Source: Pseudomonas sp. JM0905a (lineage in GTDB: Bacteria; Pseudomonadota; Gammaproteobacteria; Pseudomonadales; Pseudomonadaceae). From it: a stretch of DNA of 64,000 bases. Below, piece after piece: positions 34,007 through 42,104 of the stretch. A program made the position numbers and the translations under genes. The stretch covers positions 372,001 through 436,000 of the forward strand of contig NZ_JACXBU010000001.1 of assembly GCF_014700075.1 (NCBI RefSeq), written 5' to 3'. The notes under the pieces were generated by a model. The model searched no databases. It worked only from the letters and a program-made list of their open reading frames with translations, and was not told the DNA's origin. Within the stretch, counting starts at the first letter, position 1, and the number at the start of each line of letters is the position of its first letter.

Positions 34007-34055
34007 TTAAGTGGGACTGAAAATTGGCGTTGACGGCTATTTAAGTGGAACTTAA
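34007..34055. promoter_or_regulatory. paired PsdR-type operators between psdR and mdpA
   Basis: TTAAGTGGGACTGAA (34007-34021) and TTAAGTGGAACTTAA (34041-34055); the second extends to the perfect inverted repeat ATTTAAGT-GGA-ACTTAAAT (34039-34057). Start-to-start distance is 34 bp, about three helical turns. The region is the divergent promoter of psdR and mdpA. Matches the pair at 33304-33334. Confidence 0.65.
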
Positions 34056-34090
34056 ATTCGGCGCACTGCAACACGACTCAGGAGAACAAG

Positions 34091-35308
34091 ATGACAGTGG
34101 GAGTGGGTGGCAAGACTCCGGAACAGGCGCTCGCCGGCCTGTCGAACATGGTCGCGGGCATGGGCCCCATCGGCCTCGATGAGTACCAGGTGCGCATAGC
34201 CAAGGCCCAGGACCTGATGCGTGACCAGGGCATCGCGGCCATCTACCTGAATGCCGGCAGCAACCTGCGCTACTTCACCGGGGTGAAGTGGAGCCCGAGC
34301 GAACGCATGGTCGGCGCAGTGCTCCCTGCCAATGGCCCGCTGGCCTACATCGCCCCGGCCTTCGAGGAAGGCACCATCCGCGATTTTCGCGAGGTGGACG
34401 GGGTTATCCACACCTGGCACGAACACGAGAGCCCCTATCGCCTGTTGCTGGACATGCTGACCGGCATGGGCATCGCTGCTGATGCTCGCATCGGTCTCTG
34501 CCCGTCCATGGCCTTTTTCATGTACGACGGCATCCGTCGCCTGGGGTCCGCCTTCGACTTCGTCGATGCCGCCTGCATCATCAACCCCTGCCGCTTCCGC
34601 AAGTCCGCCACCGAACTGGCGCTGATGCAGCGCGCCAAGGACATGACCCTGGAAGTGCATAAGGCCGCCGCCAGCATCCTGCGCGAGGGCATCAGCACCA
34701 CGGAAGTTGCCGAGTTCATCCAGCAGGCGCACCGCAAGGTGGGCGCGCCGGGTTCCACCTTCTGCATCGTGCTGTTCGGCGAAGCCAGCGCCTTCCCCCA
34801 TGGGGTGAAGCATGCGCAGGTGCTCAAGGACGGCGACATGGTGCTGATCGACACCGGCTGCCAGCTCCACGGCTACCAGTCGGATATCACCCGCAGCTAC
34901 GTGTTTGGCGTGCCGAACGAACGCCAGCGCGCGCTCTGGAACCTGGAGAAGGCCGCACAGCAGGCTGCCTTCGAAGCTGCTCGTCCTGGCGAACCCTGCG
35001 GCTCGGTCGACGCCGCCGCGCGCCGCTGCCTGGAAGCCGGCGGCCTCGGGCCGGACTACCAACTGCCGGGCCTTCCGCACCGCACTGGCCACGGCATCGG
35101 CATGGACATCCACGAAGGGCCCTACCTGGTACGTGGCGACGAGACGCCGCTGGCCGAGGGCATGTGCTTCTCCAACGAGCCGATGATCTGCGTGCCGGGC
35201 GAGTTCGGGATTCGCCTGGAGGACCACTTCTACATGACTGCCACCGGGCCGCGCTGGTTTACCCAGCCGAGCCACTCCATCGACGATCCGTTTGGATTGG
35301 AGGCCTGA
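34091..35308 (+). CDS. mdpA: M24-family metallopeptidase MdpA (dipeptidase)
   Basis: 405-aa pita-bread metallopeptidase related to Xaa-Pro dipeptidase. All five metal ligands are present: D254 (LIDTGC), D265 (QSDITRS), H334 (TGHGIG), E363 (SNEPM) and E377 (RLEDHF). The N-terminal creatinase-like domain runs to about residue 175. In P. aeruginosa the ortholog PA4498 (MdpA) cleaves imported dipeptides and is under PsdR control. GGAG lies 8 nt before the ATG at 34091. Divergent from psdR with two shared operator-like sites between. An ectoine hydrolase (DoeA), also M24, was considered; the dpp context argues for MdpA. Confidence 0.88.
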   Translation: MTVGVGGKTPEQALAGLSNMVAGMGPIGLDEYQVRIAKAQDLMRDQGIAAIYLNAGSNLRYFTGVKWSPSERMVGAVLPANGPLAYIAPAFEEGTIRDFREVDGVIHTWHEHESPYRLLLDMLTGMGIAADARIGLCPSMAFFMYDGIRRLGSAFDFVDAACIINPCRFRKSATELALMQRAKDMTLEVHKAAASILREGISTTEVAEFIQQAHRKVGAPGSTFCIVLFGEASAFPHGVKHAQVLKDGDMVLIDTGCQLHGYQSDITRSYVFGVPNERQRALWNLEKAAQQAAFEAARPGEPCGSVDAAARRCLEAGGLGPDYQLPGLPHRTGHGIGMDIHEGPYLVRGDETPLAEGMCFSNEPMICVPGEFGIRLEDHFYMTATGPRWFTQPSHSIDDPFGLEA

Positions 35309-35325
35309 GGGAAGGTCTTCGACCT

Positions 35326-35461
35326 GCTTTCGCGACTGAAGTCGCTCCTACAGGACTGCGCCGGGACTCGCCTCTGTGCAGACAGCTCCCTCTCCCTCTG
35401 GGAGAGGGTTGGGGTGAGGGAAGGGCAGGACGGCGTCCTGCTTGGCGAATGAATTCGCCCC
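35326..35461. repeat. cluster of three different intergenic repeats after mdpA
   Basis: TTTCGCGACTGAAGTCGCTC (35328-35347) is a second REP type. CCCTCTCCCTCTGGGAGAGG (35389-35408), continuing into GGTTGGGGTGAGGG, is a widespread gammaproteobacterial repeat. Then hairpin GCAGGAC-GGC-GTCCTGC and the palindrome GGCGAATGAATTCGCCCC (35444-35461). They lie between the convergent mdpA and SBP genes. Confidence 0.7.
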
Positions 35462-35479
35462 CACAGGCGCCACGCCAAC

Positions 35480-37066
35480 CTACTTCGCTAATTTCACCTT
35501 CGCGAAATTGTTCGACCCCATTGGATTCAACTGGAAGCCCTCCACTCCTTCGCGCACGGCGGCGAACTGCTTGGGGTGGGCGAGAGGGATCCAGGGCGCT
35601 TGTTCGTGGAAGATCGCCAGCGCCTGCCGATAGAGCTCGGCGCGGCGGGCCGGGTCGGTGATGGCGCGGGCCTCGCGGATCAGCGCGTCGAATTTCTCGT
35701 TGCACCAACCGGCCTGGTTTTCGCCTGACTGCGCTGCGGCGCAGGACAGGTTGGGGGTGAGGAAGTTGTCCGGGTCGCCGTTGTCGCCGGCCCAGCCCAT
35801 GAACACCAGGTCGTGCTCGCCGTTCTTGGCACGCTTGATCAGCTCGCCCCATTCATACACGCGAATCTCTGCCTTGATGCCGATGGCCGCCAGGTCGGCC
35901 TGGAGCATCTGTGCGCCGATGCCGGGGTTGGGGTTGGTCGGGCCGCCTCCAGAGCGGGTCCAGATGGCCAGCTTGAAACCGTCCTTGTATCCGGCCTCGG
36001 CCAGCAGCTGGCGCGCTCTTTCAGGATTGTGCGGCCAGGGGTCCAGCTTGTCGTTGAAGCCCAGCAGGGTGGCCGGGTAGGGCGCCACGGCGAGGCTGGC
36101 GTTGCCTTCGCCGAACTGCGCACGGAGATAGGCGCGGGTGTCGAAGGCGAGGTTGATGGCCTGGCGCACGCGCACGTCGTCCAGCGGCGGATGGCGGGTG
36201 TTGAGGCCGACATAGGCGACCAGCAGGGAATCCAGTTCCAGCACCTTGAGCCCCGCTTGCTGGCGGAGGTCCGCGATGTCGGTGGGGCGCGGGTACACGG
36301 CGATCTGGCAGGCGCCGGCCTTGAGCTGTTGCACTCGCACGTTGGGGTCGGGGGTGATCGCGAACAACAGCTTGTCCACAGCCGGCTTGCCCGCCCAATA
36401 GGTCGGGTTGGCGTGGAAGCGGACCTGCGAATCCTTGCGGTAGCGCTCGAAGACGAAAGGCCCGGTCCCTACCGGCTCACGGTTGAGCTGGTCCGTCTTG
36501 CCGGCCTTGAGCAACTGGTCGGCGTATTCGGCGGAATAGATCGAGGTGAAGCCCATGGCCAGGTCGGCCAGGAAGGGTGCCTCCGGGTGCGTCAGGGTGA
36601 AGCGCACGCGGTGGTCGTCGAGCTTCTCGACGCGTTTGATCAACTGGGAGAAGGCCATGGATTCCACATAAGGAAAGCCGCGTGGAGAGTGCTTGTGCCA
36701 GGGATGCGCGGGATCGAGCTGGCGCTGGAAGCTCCAGAGCACATCGTCGGCATTGAACTCGCGGCTGGGGGTGAACCAGGGCGTGCTGTGGAAGGTGACG
36801 CCCTTGCGCAACTGGAACTCATAGACCAGGCCGTCGGGGCTGATGGTCCAGCTCTCCGCCAGGCCCGGTTGCAGCCGGGTGCTGCCGGGGGCGAACTGCA
36901 CCAGCCGATCGAAGACGGTTTCGGCGGAAGCATCGGCCGTGGTGGCCGCGGTGTACTGGACGATGTCGAAGCCTTCTGGGCTGGCTTCGGTGCAGACCAC
37001 CAGGGACTGGCTGGCCATTGCATGGAGGGGAAGGCAGAGAGCGAGGGACAGCAGGCTTCGACGCAT
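35480..37066 (-). CDS. dipeptide ABC transporter binding protein, divergent DppA paralog
   Basis: 528-aa SBP_bac_5 protein. The signal peptide MRRSLLSLALCLPLHAMA is followed by SQSLVVCTEASPEGFDIVQY, the family opening. Conserved GTGPFVFERYRKDSQV, YVGLNTRHPPLDDVRVRQAI and AGDNGDPDNFLTPNLSC. It is clearly more distant from the other two SBPs of the cluster than they are from each other, so it probably binds different peptides. It shares the dppBCDF permease by inference, since no other permease is nearby. Upstream lies the MITE-like repeat, so its promoter must be within or next to that element. Corresponds to one of PA4496/PA4497. Confidence 0.92.
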   Translation of the reverse strand: MRRSLLSLALCLPLHAMASQSLVVCTEASPEGFDIVQYTAATTADASAETVFDRLVQFAPGSTRLQPGLAESWTISPDGLVYEFQLRKGVTFHSTPWFTPSREFNADDVLWSFQRQLDPAHPWHKHSPRGFPYVESMAFSQLIKRVEKLDDHRVRFTLTHPEAPFLADLAMGFTSIYSAEYADQLLKAGKTDQLNREPVGTGPFVFERYRKDSQVRFHANPTYWAGKPAVDKLLFAITPDPNVRVQQLKAGACQIAVYPRPTDIADLRQQAGLKVLELDSLLVAYVGLNTRHPPLDDVRVRQAINLAFDTRAYLRAQFGEGNASLAVAPYPATLLGFNDKLDPWPHNPERARQLLAEAGYKDGFKLAIWTRSGGGPTNPNPGIGAQMLQADLAAIGIKAEIRVYEWGELIKRAKNGEHDLVFMGWAGDNGDPDNFLTPNLSCAAAQSGENQAGWCNEKFDALIREARAITDPARRAELYRQALAIFHEQAPWIPLAHPKQFAAVREGVEGFQLNPMGSNNFAKVKLAK

Positions 37067-37091
37067 CGGACTTCCTTATGGACAGAATTGA

Positions 37092-37260
37092 AAACGGGGC
37101 CCGAACAGGCCGTGTGAAAAACTGCTGCGCTTGGTGATGCTGCGTTGAAGACCGCCTCAAAATGCTCATTTACAACTCGTAAACTGTGCTTTTTCGGCGG
37201 TCTTCGCCTTGCCTGACCTTCGCTCGCGACGTTTTCACATAGCCTGTGAAGGCCCCGTTT
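37092..37260. mobile_element. 169-bp MITE-like inverted-repeat element
   Basis: Terminal arms AAACGGGGCC (37092-37101) and GGCCCCGTTT (37251-37260) are perfect inverse copies. The similarity continues inward imperfectly (ACAGGCCGTGTGAAAAA against the complement of TTTTCACATAGCCTGT). A nested repeat GAAGACCGCC (37147-37156) and GGCGGTCTTC (37196-37205) encloses CATTTACAACTCGTAAACTG. It has no coding capacity. The inner CTCATTTAC-AACTC-GTAAACTG core is of a type scattered in pseudomonad genomes (recalled). It fills nearly the whole gap between the two SBP genes. No target-site duplication was confirmed. Confidence 0.65.
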
Positions 37261-37266
37261 GCCGGC

Positions 37267-38868
37267 TTACTTGCCGACGCTCACGCCATAGAAGGAGTTG
37301 AGCGCGAACGGGCTGATCTTGAAGTCCTGCACGTTCTTGCGCATCGGCTGGTAGACGGTGGAGTGGGCGATCGGGGTGATCGGCACGTTGTCCTTCAGGA
37401 TGTGCTGGGCCTGTTTGTACATCTCGGTGCGCTTGGCAACGTCGCTGGTGGCCTTGGCGGCCTTCACCAGCTTGTCGTAGCTGGCGTCGCACCACTTGGA
37501 GAAGTTGTTGCCGTCCACGGCGTCGCAGCCGTAGAGGGTACCCAGCCAGTTGTCCGGGTCACCGTTGTCACCGCTCCAGCCGATCAGCATGGCGTCGTGT
37601 TCGCCGCCCTTGGCGCGCTTGATGTACTCGCCCCATTCGTAGGTGACGATCTTGGCCTTGATGCCCACCTTGGCCCAGTCGGCCTGGAGCATTTCGGCCA
37701 TCAGCTTGGCGTTGGGGTTGTAGGGACGCTGAACCGGCATGGCCCAGAGGGTGATCTCGGTGCCTTCGGCAACGCCGGCGGCCTTCAGCAGCTCCTTGGC
37801 CTTGTCCGGGTTGTAGCCGGCGTCCTTGATGGTCTCGTCGTAGGACCACTGGGTCGGCGGCATGCCGTTCACGGCCAGCTGGCCGGCGCCCTGGTAGACG
37901 GCGTCGATGATGGCTTTCTTGTTCACTGCCATGTCCAGCGCCTGGCGCACTTCAAGCTTGTCGAACGGCTTGTGGGTGACGTTGTAGGCGATGTAGCCGA
38001 GGTTGAAGCCCGGCTGCGACGGCATGTTCAGGTTGGGGTCTTTCTTCAGCGCTTCCAGATCGGCCGGACGCGGGAAGAGGGTGATCTGGCACTCGCCGGC
38101 CTTGACCTTCTGCATGCGTACCGAAGCGTCGGTGTTGATGGCGAAGATCAGGTTGTCGATCTTCACGTCGCCAGGCACCCAGTAGTCCTTGTTGCCCTTG
38201 AAGCGGATCTGCGCGTCTTTCTGGTAACGGCTGAACACGAACGGGCCAGTGCCGATGGGCTTCTGGTTGATGTCGGCGGCCTTGCCGGCCTTGAGCAGCT
38301 GGTCGGCGTACTCGGCGGACTGGATGGAGGCGAAGCTCATGGCCAGGTTCTGGATGAAGGCTGCATCCACGCCGTTGAGGGTGAACTTGACGGTGCTGTC
38401 GTCGATCTTCTCCACCTTGGCGATGTTGGCGTCCATGCCCATGTCGGTGAAGTAGGGGAATTCGGTGGGGTACGCCTTACGGAACGGGTGGTTCTTGTCC
38501 AGCATGCGCTGGAAGGTGAAGAGCACGTCGTCGGCGTTGAAATCGCGAGTCGGCTTGAAGTAGTCGGTGGTGTGGAACTTCACGCCCTTGCGCAGGTGGA
38601 AGGTGTAGGTGAGGCCGTCGGGGGATACGTCCCACTTCTCAGCCAGGCCCGGGATCACCGCGGTGCCGCCACGCTCGAACTGGGTCAGGCGGTTGAAGAC
38701 GGTTTCAGCGGCGGCGTCGAAATCGGTACCGGTGGTGTATTGGCCCGGATCGAAACCGGCGGGGCTGCCTTCGGAGCAGAACACCAGGTTGCTTGCAGCG
38801 CTGGCGAAAGGTGCGCTGGCGATCAGCCCAGCCGCGACAAGTGCCTGGATGACGGCGTTTTTACGCAT
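37267..38868 (-). CDS. dppA: dipeptide ABC transporter periplasmic binding protein (DppA type), close paralog
   Basis: 533-aa SBP_bac_5 protein, same length and almost the same sequence as the product of 31504-33105. The signal peptide ends SAPFASAA|SNLVFCSEG. Shared blocks include SPAGFDPGQYTTGTDFDAA, MPPTQWSYDETIKD and SGDNGDPDNWLGTLYGCDAV. The differences are spread over the chain, with long runs of identical DNA (for example around 32500-32560 and 38265-38325), suggesting recent duplication or gene conversion. Its 3' end abuts the MITE-like repeat. A 209-bp upstream region separates it from a SIMPL gene on the same strand and ends with an AT-rich stretch just before the start. Confidence 0.93.
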   Translation of the reverse strand: MRKNAVIQALVAAGLIASAPFASAASNLVFCSEGSPAGFDPGQYTTGTDFDAAAETVFNRLTQFERGGTAVIPGLAEKWDVSPDGLTYTFHLRKGVKFHTTDYFKPTRDFNADDVLFTFQRMLDKNHPFRKAYPTEFPYFTDMGMDANIAKVEKIDDSTVKFTLNGVDAAFIQNLAMSFASIQSAEYADQLLKAGKAADINQKPIGTGPFVFSRYQKDAQIRFKGNKDYWVPGDVKIDNLIFAINTDASVRMQKVKAGECQITLFPRPADLEALKKDPNLNMPSQPGFNLGYIAYNVTHKPFDKLEVRQALDMAVNKKAIIDAVYQGAGQLAVNGMPPTQWSYDETIKDAGYNPDKAKELLKAAGVAEGTEITLWAMPVQRPYNPNAKLMAEMLQADWAKVGIKAKIVTYEWGEYIKRAKGGEHDAMLIGWSGDNGDPDNWLGTLYGCDAVDGNNFSKWCDASYDKLVKAAKATSDVAKRTEMYKQAQHILKDNVPITPIAHSTVYQPMRKNVQDFKISPFALNSFYGVSVGK

Positions 38869-39043
38869 GTTGACCTCATATTTATTCTGTTTGTCATCGT
38901 GAGGGGCCCTTTGTGGGGGCCTTGCGAGAAGCTATGCACGGCATATGCCCGGCGCAATAGCTGGACGGGAAAGAGTGTAGTCGGCGGAATAAAGCTGTAA
39001 GGGCTTGTCGCAATTCTGCAAATCCAAGCCGCAGGGAGGGGGT

Positions 39044-39072
39044 GGGCGCCGCCCCGGAATGTGGCGGCGCCC
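39044..39072 (-). terminator. hairpin downstream of the SIMPL gene
   Basis: GGGCGCCGCC (39044-39053) pairs with GGCGGCGCCC (39063-39072), a perfect 10-bp stem within 15 bp of the SIMPL stop. The minus strand continues ACCCCC without T-run. Confidence 0.45.
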
Positions 39073-39081
39073 CATGCAGGA

Positions 39082-39798
39082 TCAGGGCATCTGCACTTCG
39101 ATGGTGCCGTCGGCGCTGACGCTGACGCGGCTGGTGCCGGCTTCGATCTCCGGTACGGCGGCCGCATCGGCGTAACCTTTGGCGGACATGGCGCGCATCA
39201 TGATCGGCTGCGGCGGCTGGAAGCCGGCGCTGTTCAGGCTCAGGTTGACCAGCTTGTAGCCCTTGCCGCCGAGGGCGTCGGTGGCCAGCTGGGCGCGGGC
39301 CTTGAAGGCGTCCACGGCTTGCTTGATCAGGTCGTCTTCATGGGTCTTGCGGGTCTTCTCGGCGATGCTGAAGTTCATGCCGGCCATCTTCAGCTGACCC
39401 ATCAGGTCGGCACTCAGTTGGGACAGGGCGGCGAAGTCGGCGCTTTCCAGGCGCACTTCGGCGCGCTCGCGCCAGGCGGTGATTTTCTGACCCTTTTCGT
39501 CATACACCGGGTAGCTGTTGCGGCTGCCCAGGCTGACGGTGACACCCTTGGCCTTGCGAGCCTTTTCCACGGCGCTGTTGAGGGTGCGGGTGATCTCGTC
39601 GGCGAGCTTGGCCGGGTCGGTGTTCTGCGACTCGCTATAGAGGGTGACGTGCATCAGGTCATGGGCCACTTCCTGGCTGACTTCGGCACGCACTGCCACC
39701 TGGTTGTAGCGGGCTTCGTCGGCGGCCTGGGCCGAGAGGCTGGCGAGGCTGGCGGCGCAGAGGGCGAGGGCGGCGGCGAGACGGGTGAACGTGGGCAT
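39082..39798 (-). CDS. SIMPL domain (DUF541) periplasmic protein
   Basis: 238-aa protein with a signal peptide (MPTFTRLAAALALCAASLAS, cleavage near AQA|ADEARYN) and a SIMPL domain, which forms a beta-rich fold seen in oxidative-stress and envelope proteins (E. coli YggE). VSQEVAHDLMHVTLYSESQN, a central helical part and the C-terminal VSVSADGTIEVQM strand are visible. The ATG at 39798 has AAGGAG upstream; the frame extends to 39873 without family support. Ortholog position PA4495, between the dpp cluster and roxSR. Function is unknown. Confidence 0.88.
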   Translation of the reverse strand: MPTFTRLAAALALCAASLASLSAQAADEARYNQVAVRAEVSQEVAHDLMHVTLYSESQNTDPAKLADEITRTLNSAVEKARKAKGVTVSLGSRNSYPVYDEKGQKITAWRERAEVRLESADFAALSQLSADLMGQLKMAGMNFSIAEKTRKTHEDDLIKQAVDAFKARAQLATDALGGKGYKLVNLSLNSAGFQPPQPIMMRAMSAKGYADAAAVPEIEAGTSRVSVSADGTIEVQMP

Positions 39799-39951
39799 GT
39801 CGACTCCTTGTGGGACGGGGTTCCGCGCGGGCTGCACGGTGATTCTCCGTAGTGGACGAGGGTATCCGGCCATTCGGGTTAACGGCGACGCAAATTGACC
39901 AGGATCTGGGACAGATGTTCCAGACCATGCTGGCTTTCTGATGACGTTGTA

Positions 39952-40040
39952 AGGGCGAATTCATTCGCCAAGCAGACCGCAGGTCTGCCCAGCGAGCTCG
40001 AAGGGGCAGCTGCGCCGCCCTTGGCGAATGAATTCGCCCC
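39952..40040. repeat. REP pair upstream of roxS
   Basis: AGGGCGAATTCATTCGCC (39952-39969) and inverted GGCGAATGAATTCGCCCC (40023-40040). Inner hairpins GCAGACC-GCA-GGTCTGC (perfect) and GGGCAGC-TGC-GCCGCCC (one mismatch). Lies in the divergent region between the SIMPL gene and roxS. Confidence 0.8.
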
Positions 40041-40147
40041 TACAGACTTGCCAATCGACCCCGGTGCGGATCTGCTGCGGCGAGTTGCCGCACAGAGGCG
40101 GGCCGATGTGCGCCTTGGTTATACTCCGTCGATTCCAGGGAGTACCC

Positions 40148-41404
40148 ATGCTCGAACCCGTACAGCTACTGTCTGCCAGCCGCCAAAACCTGCTGCGGCT
40201 CACCCTGATCCGCATCCTTGTCCTGGCAGCCCAGGCAGGCTCGGTCGGCCTCGCCTACAAGGCTCAACTTCTGCAACTGCCCTGGGTCGCGCTGAGCGTA
40301 ACCCTCGGTGTCTCGCTGGTGCTCTGCGTGGGCACGGCGTTGCGCCTGCGCGGGCCCTGGCCGGTGACCGAGCTGGAATATGCAGTCCAGCTCGGCCTCG
40401 ACCTGGTTATCCACAGCGTGCTGCTGTATTTCTCCGGGGGGTCGACCAACCCCTTCGTTTCCTATTACCTGGTGCCGCTGACCATCGCCGCGGCGACCCT
40501 GCCCTGGCTCTACACCCTGACCCTCGCGGGCCTTGCCCTGGCGGCATACACCTTGCTGCTGGTGCTGTTCCATCCGCTGGAAATGCCCGCCGGCCAGCGC
40601 GAATCGCTGCTGATCTACGGCATGTGGCTGAGCTTCGCCCTGGCAGCGGCGCTGATCACCTTCTTCGTTGCACGCATGGCCGAGGAGCTGCGTCGCCAGG
40701 ATCAGTTGCAAGCGGTTCGCCGCGAAGAAGGTATGCGTGACCAGCAGTTGCTGGCCGTGGCCACCCAGGCCGCCGGCGCCGCCCACGAGCTGGGCACCCC
40801 ACTGGCAACCATGAGCGTGCTGCTCAAGGAGCTGCGTCAGGAGTACGGCGACAAGCCCGGCCTGCAGGACGACCTGGCCTTGCTGCAGGAGCAGGTGATG
40901 CTCTGCAAGGACACCCTTCAGCAATTGGTGCGCGCCGCCGAAGCGGATCGACGCCAGGCGGTGGTGGAGCAATCGGTGATCGAGTGGCTGGAAGTCACCC
41001 TCAATCGCTGGCACCTGATGCGCCCGGAGGCCACCTATCGCTACCAGTGCATGGGCCTTGGCGTGGCGCCTCGGCTGAAACCCCCGGCAGACCTGACCCA
41101 GGCCCTGCTGAACCTGCTCAACAATGCTGCCGATGCCTGCCCGGAAAAGCTCGATATCCGCGTCAACTGGGATCACCAGTGGATGGTGCTGACGATCCGC
41201 GACCACGGCGCTGGCGTGCCCCTGGCCATTGCCGAGCAATTGGGCCGGCCGTTCTTCACCACCAAGGGCAAGGGTTTCGGCCTTGGCCTGTTCCTGAGCC
41301 AGGCCAGCGTTACTCGTGCCGGCGGCACGGTTAAACTTTATAACCATGAGGAAGGCGGCACCCTGACGGAGTTGCGCCTGCCGCGCACCTACGGCGTCGC
41401 CTGA
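40148..41404 (+). CDS. roxS: redox-responsive sensor histidine kinase RoxS (RegB/PrrB type)
   Basis: 418-aa membrane kinase. Six hydrophobic segments occupy residues about 20-180. The quinone-box GGSTNPF of RegB kinases is at 97-103. The phospho-accepting H213 lies in AAHELGTPLATM, and a cysteine C253 in the position of the redox-active RegB cysteine (LCKDTL). ATP-binding boxes LLNLLNNAADA, RDHGAGVP and GLGLFLS follow. With RoxR it controls respiratory genes such as the cyanide-insensitive oxidase in P. aeruginosa (PA4494/PA4493). The ATG at 40148 is preceded by AGGGAG. The response regulator gene starts 24 bp after the stop. Confidence 0.93.
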   Translation: MLEPVQLLSASRQNLLRLTLIRILVLAAQAGSVGLAYKAQLLQLPWVALSVTLGVSLVLCVGTALRLRGPWPVTELEYAVQLGLDLVIHSVLLYFSGGSTNPFVSYYLVPLTIAAATLPWLYTLTLAGLALAAYTLLLVLFHPLEMPAGQRESLLIYGMWLSFALAAALITFFVARMAEELRRQDQLQAVRREEGMRDQQLLAVATQAAGAAHELGTPLATMSVLLKELRQEYGDKPGLQDDLALLQEQVMLCKDTLQQLVRAAEADRRQAVVEQSVIEWLEVTLNRWHLMRPEATYRYQCMGLGVAPRLKPPADLTQALLNLLNNAADACPEKLDIRVNWDHQWMVLTIRDHGAGVPLAIAEQLGRPFFTTKGKGFGLGLFLSQASVTRAGGTVKLYNHEEGGTLTELRLPRTYGVA

Positions 41405-41428
41405 GTGCCTTGACGAAGAGGAAGCGAG

Positions 41429-41989
41429 ATGACTGACGAACCCCTGATCGAAGGCGAAGAACAACCCCATCTGCTGCTGGTGGACGACGACGCCACTTTT
41501 ACCCGCGTCATGGCACGGGCGATGACCCGCCGTGGCCTGCGGGTGTCGGTAGCCGGTTCCGCCGAAGAAGGCCTGCTGATGGCCAAGGACGACCTGCCCG
41601 ACTACGCAGTGCTCGACCTGAAGATGGATGGCGACTCCGGCCTGGTGCTGCTGCCCAAGCTGCTGGAGCTGGACCCGGAAATGCGCGTGGTGATCCTCAC
41701 CGGTTATTCGAGCATCGCCACCGCGGTGGAGGCCATCAAGCGCGGCGCCACCAACTACCTGTGCAAGCCGGCCGACGCCGACGACGTGCTGACCGCGCTG
41801 CTCTCCGAGCACGCCGACCTGGATAGCCTGGTGCCGGAAAACCCGATGTCGGTGGACCGCCTGCAGTGGGAGCACATCCAGCGTGTGTTGGCCGAGCACG
41901 ACGGCAACATCTCCGCCACCGCCCGCGCTCTGGGCATGCACCGCCGGACCTTGCAGCGCAAGTTGCAGAAGCGCCCCGTGCGCCGCTGA
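41429..41989 (+). CDS. roxR: response regulator RoxR (RegA/PrrA type)
   Basis: 186-aa regulator. Receiver domain with acidic pair VDDDATF, phospho-accepting D63 in VLDLKMDGDSG and conserved K in LCKPADADD. The C-terminal Fis-type helix-turn-helix (GNISATARALGMHRRTLQRK) identifies the RegA/PrrA class. AAGAGGAAGCGAG precedes the ATG. Encoded with RoxS, it responds to the redox state of the respiratory chain. A palindromic REP unit directly follows and may terminate the operon. Confidence 0.94.
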   Translation: MTDEPLIEGEEQPHLLLVDDDATFTRVMARAMTRRGLRVSVAGSAEEGLLMAKDDLPDYAVLDLKMDGDSGLVLLPKLLELDPEMRVVILTGYSSIATAVEAIKRGATNYLCKPADADDVLTALLSEHADLDSLVPENPMSVDRLQWEHIQRVLAEHDGNISATARALGMHRRTLQRKLQKRPVRR

Positions 41990-42012
41990 TTGCGCGCATT
42001 CGCTTGTTCTTT

Positions 42013-42038
42013 GTGGGGGCGAATGAATTCGCCCCACA
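42013..42038. repeat. single REP palindrome between roxR and AEC gene
   Basis: GGGGCGAATGAATTCGCCCC (42016-42035), flanked by TGTG and ACAA. Unlike the paired copies it lacks the accessory hairpins. It could work as a terminator for roxSR. Confidence 0.7.
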
Positions 42039-42104
42039 AGGTAATTTCCCTTCCGCTATTGGTATCCTTAGCCGCCTAACTATTACCGCCGCCAAGGTTG
42101 CCCC

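Noticed and set aside
34091-35308. Ectoine hydrolase (DoeA) acting with the M14 deacylase at 12055 as a DoeB
   Set aside because: Both folds occur in ectoine degradation, but the M24 gene sits in a dpp/psdR context 22 kb away and matches MdpA synteny.
37092-37260. CRISPR or tandem repeat between the SBP genes
   Set aside because: The repeats are inverted, not direct, and there is no regular spacer pattern. No CRISPR array was seen anywhere in the window.
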